This document shows positions 62,037-64,000 of a stretch of DNA of 64,000 nucleotides, one piece after another; position 1 is the first letter of the stretch; each line of letters starts with the position of its first letter. A program made the position numbers and the translations under genes. The notes below the pieces were generated by a model that saw nothing but the letters and a program-made list of their open reading frames with translations, was not told where the DNA came from and did not search any database. The stretch lies in the NCBI GenBank assembly GCA_903927265.1, contig CAIYMF010000312.1, positions 22,854-86,853 of the forward strand, read 5' to 3'. The stretch comes from an uncultured bacterium. GTDB lineage: Bacteria; Actinomycetota; Actinomycetes; S36-B12; CAIYMF01.

Positions 62037-63001
62037 CCTTCCTTTCCTCGTGGCGGCTTTTGCTGCTCGTCATTCCGATCGCCTTGGCTGTCGGGTACTT
62101 CTTCATGTTGCGTCGTCGCCAGGAAGTGTCGGCGCGATTCACCAGTGTTGACTTGTTGGCATCGGTCGCACCCAAGCGCAGTGGGTGGCAACGACACATT
62201 CCGTGGGTGGCACTACTTGCCGCGGTCGGAGTTTGTGCGATTGCGTTTGCGCAGCCCGCGTGGGCGATGAAGGTGCCGAAGGAGCGCGCCACGATCATGC
62301 TCACGCTCGACACCTCGGCGTCGATGTCATCAGATGACGTGTCGCCGAGTCGCTTGGCGGCAGCACAACAGGCCGCGCGCAATTTCGTGTCGCAACTTCC
62401 GACGACTCTTCAGGTCGGACTGGTGACCTTCGATCGCAATGCCAAGCTGGCCCTTCCGCCCACGACCGACCGAGCAGCTCTCACGTCAGCGATCGATGCG
62501 ATGGCGATGGGAACCGGAACGGCCACTGGATCAGGACTGGATCTGGCGCTGCAGGCCATAGCGGGTGTACCGCCGGCAGCCGACGGCACCAAGGCCCCTG
62601 CGGCCATCGTGCTGATGAGCGACGGCACGCCGACAGTGGGATCGGGAAATCTCGATCCCGATCAATCTGTACAGGAGTCAGCGACGCGAGCCAAGGATGC
62701 CGGTGTTCCTGTCACCACGATCGCGTTCGGAACCGACAACGGAACGGTGACGGTCGACGGCCGCACGATTCCGGTTCCTTACGACCCTGCCGCCATGGCG
62801 TCGATTGCTGAGGCCACGGGTGGAAGCACCTTTACTGCGCAGACGGCATCGGAACTCGGCTCGGTCTACGACGAGATCGGCGGCAGCGTCGGGTATGACA
62901 CGCAGACGGTCGAACTCACGGTCGCGTTCGCGGGTCTGGCGTTTCTACTGGCCTCCCTCGCGGCCGGGGCAGCTCTGCTCTGGAATCAGCACATCGCGTA
63001 A
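62033..63001 (+). CDS. VWA-domain membrane protein (BatA-like)
   Basis: A 322-residue protein with two N-terminal helices (about 8-25 and 53-73), a VWA domain with MIDAS DTSASMS near residue 91 and DGTPT later, and a C-terminal helix (about 295-318). The arrangement matches BatA/YfbK-like partners of MoxR. It likely binds Mg2+ and is remodelled by the ATPase. GTG start overlapping the DUF58 stop. Last gene of the operon. Confidence 0.92.
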   Translation: MTFLSSWRLLLLVIPIALAVGYFFMLRRRQEVSARFTSVDLLASVAPKRSGWQRHIPWVALLAAVGVCAIAFAQPAWAMKVPKERATIMLTLDTSASMSSDDVSPSRLAAAQQAARNFVSQLPTTLQVGLVTFDRNAKLALPPTTDRAALTSAIDAMAMGTGTATGSGLDLALQAIAGVPPAADGTKAPAAIVLMSDGTPTVGSGNLDPDQSVQESATRAKDAGVPVTTIAFGTDNGTVTVDGRTIPVPYDPAAMASIAEATGGSTFTAQTASELGSVYDEIGGSVGYDTQTVELTVAFAGLAFLLASLAAGAALLWNQHIA

Positions 63002-63028
63002 CTGCCTGAAGCGGGACCCTCTTCTAGG

Positions 63029-63086
63029 AGCGAAAAGCGCCCGATTCGGGTCGTATTTGCTCACAGAAGGGGGTTTTCGCTGTGAG
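63029..63086. terminator. Nested inverted repeats in convergent gap
   Basis: AGCGAAAA (63029) pairs with TTTTCGCT (63074); CTCACAG (63060) pairs with CTGTGAG (63080); CCCGA/TCGGG (63040) forms an inner hairpin. The first two overlap, so they are mutually exclusive. Located between the VWA and EamA gene ends; probably a bidirectional terminator. Confidence 0.5.
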
Positions 63087-63108
63087 GAACAGTTCGGGGT
63101 TGAGGGGT

Positions 63109-63987
63109 TCAGCGTGACTCGCGAACGAGCAGCACGCCGAGTGAACTAATCGCGAAGCCGACGAGCGCGAGTGGTGGAAGAGTCTGTCCGAACAGGATGA
63201 AGCCCATGAGCAACGTCACGGGTGGCACGAGGAAGTAGAGACTGGAGAATCCCGACGCAGTACCGCGGCGTAGAAGCCAGAACATCAGCAGCACGGCGCC
63301 GATGGAGAGTGCGAACACCATCCAGATGAGAGCGCCGATGAGTTGGGGTGTCCAGTCGACGGGGCGGTGATCGAAGGTCGCAGCAAGCACCACCAGCACC
63401 ACGGTTGCGGCGGCGTACTGCACGGCAGTACCGGGCAGCATCGCAATTCCGCCGCCCCACTTCTTCTGCAACAGAGTGGCGATGGTGGATGCGATCAGCG
63501 CGATGATGGCCGCAGCCACAGCGATGGGTTGGTAGGCGGAATCTCCGGTCGATCTGAGCCCGGGCTCAAGAACGATGAGCGCACCCGCGAGGCCCAGCGC
63601 GATACCCGTCCATTGGCGTGGCATGAGTCGTTCACCGAGTAGCGGGCCGGCGAGAGCGGCGACACAGACAGGTTGCAGACAAACGATCAGCGCCGAGACT
63701 GCAACCGGAAGTCCATGGTCGATCGAGACGAAGACTCCGCCGAGATAGCAGGTGTGGAGGAGGATCCCGATGATGGTGGAGCGCTCGTACGCGACTCGTT
63801 TGCGCGGCCATGAGGAGCGCATCACGAGTGCGAGTAGGGCGAGCGCCGCCGCGGCCAGCGAGAGTCTGATGGCGAGCAAGGTGAAGGGCGGCGCATAGGG
63901 CAGTCCGTAGCGAGCACCAATGAACCCGGTACTCCACACGAGAACAAACGCGATGGGAGCAAGTCGCTCAGCCCACCGTGATCGCAT
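63109..63987 (-). CDS. EamA/DMT-family transporter
   Basis: A 292-residue membrane protein with ten predicted helices in two EamA halves: FVLVWSTGFIGARYGLPYAPP at the start, GLPVAVSALIVCLQPVCVAALAGPLLGER closing the first half, and SSLYFLVPPVTLLMGFILFGQ in the second. The family exports metabolites or amino acids in exchange for protons. Substrate unknown. GGAG lies before the ATG. It converges on the MoxR operon. Confidence 0.9.
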   Translation of the reverse strand: MRSRWAERLAPIAFVLVWSTGFIGARYGLPYAPPFTLLAIRLSLAAAALALLALVMRSSWPRKRVAYERSTIIGILLHTCYLGGVFVSIDHGLPVAVSALIVCLQPVCVAALAGPLLGERLMPRQWTGIALGLAGALIVLEPGLRSTGDSAYQPIAVAAAIIALIASTIATLLQKKWGGGIAMLPGTAVQYAAATVVLVVLAATFDHRPVDWTPQLIGALIWMVFALSIGAVLLMFWLLRRGTASGFSSLYFLVPPVTLLMGFILFGQTLPPLALVGFAISSLGVLLVRESR

Positions 63988-64000
63988 CGCTCCACCCTAG

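Noticed and set aside
59992..63001. MoxR-DUF58-VWA operon as a novel defence or surface system
   Set aside because: This three-gene arrangement is common and described; nothing here departs from it.

Overview
The window is a high-GC actinobacterial (Actinomycetota) chromosome segment. This rests on the families present (DUF3040, DUF2510, DUF3048 and DUF4239 proteins, TetR-controlled acyl-CoA gene sets, an OmpR/HK pair of mycobacterial style) and on frequent GTG/TTG starts and ATGA/GTGA stop-start overlaps. I cannot place it more precisely. I see no rRNA, tRNA, CRISPR, phage genes or complete insertion sequence.

Region 1 (1 to about 36,270) is one large catabolic locus of about 36 genes. It holds three AMP-forming acyl-CoA ligases, four SDRs, three enoyl-CoA hydratases, three acyl-CoA dehydrogenases, a thiolase, an alpha-methylacyl-CoA racemase, a 3-hydroxyacyl-CoA dehydrogenase, a fused E1 alpha/beta decarboxylase, an enolase-superfamily enzyme, an LLM flavin enzyme, a nitronate-monooxygenase-like protein, two PF04199 'cyclase' hydrolases, a BKACE enzyme, a PanE-like reductase and a DUF6282 metal hydrolase. 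Two TetR genes sit inside it. Palindromes with a CGAACG core lie before the operons starting at 4504, 11352 (minus) and 11524; a second set with a CTAACGAACG core lies between the genes starting at 17864 (minus) and 18087. Three features narrow the chemistry: an APH-type kinase next to an acyl-CoA dehydrogenase (as in LvaA/LvaC and ACAD10/11, which act on 4-hydroxyacyl-CoAs); an HpaB-family protein that keeps cysteines resembling the [4Fe-4S] ligands of 4-hydroxybutyryl-CoA dehydratase; and a FadE-FadE-thiolase-racemase set like actinobacterial side-chain degradation of branched or polycyclic isoprenoids. The substrate is unknown; no transporter or ring-cleaving dioxygenase is seen.

Region 2 (36,400 to 48,940) is mixed: an HxlR regulator with a membrane-anchored alpha/beta hydrolase and a divergent DoxX protein, small membrane proteins, a degenerate trimethylamine-dehydrogenase paralogue, a DUF3048 lipoprotein, an FMN 2-hydroxyacid oxidase, a Cache-HAMP receptor without an output domain, a CaxA-like cation exchanger, a DUF4239 protein and a class III aminotransferase.

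Region 3 (48,940 to 55,530) is a histidine utilisation operon hutU-hutI-hutH divergent from an IclR regulator, followed by an acyl-CoA dehydrogenase, a truncated DUF302 remnant and a strong terminator.

Region 4 (55,590 to 64,000) has a three-repeat Spy/CpxP-like secreted protein divergent from an OmpR-type regulator and sensor kinase (a Cpx-like layout with 11-bp direct repeats between them), a CsoR/CstR-family repressor with its own palindrome, a DUF2510 membrane protein, a MoxR-DUF58-VWA operon and an EamA exporter. No stretch over 300 bases lacks a gene; the larger gaps are described as regulatory or repeat entries.
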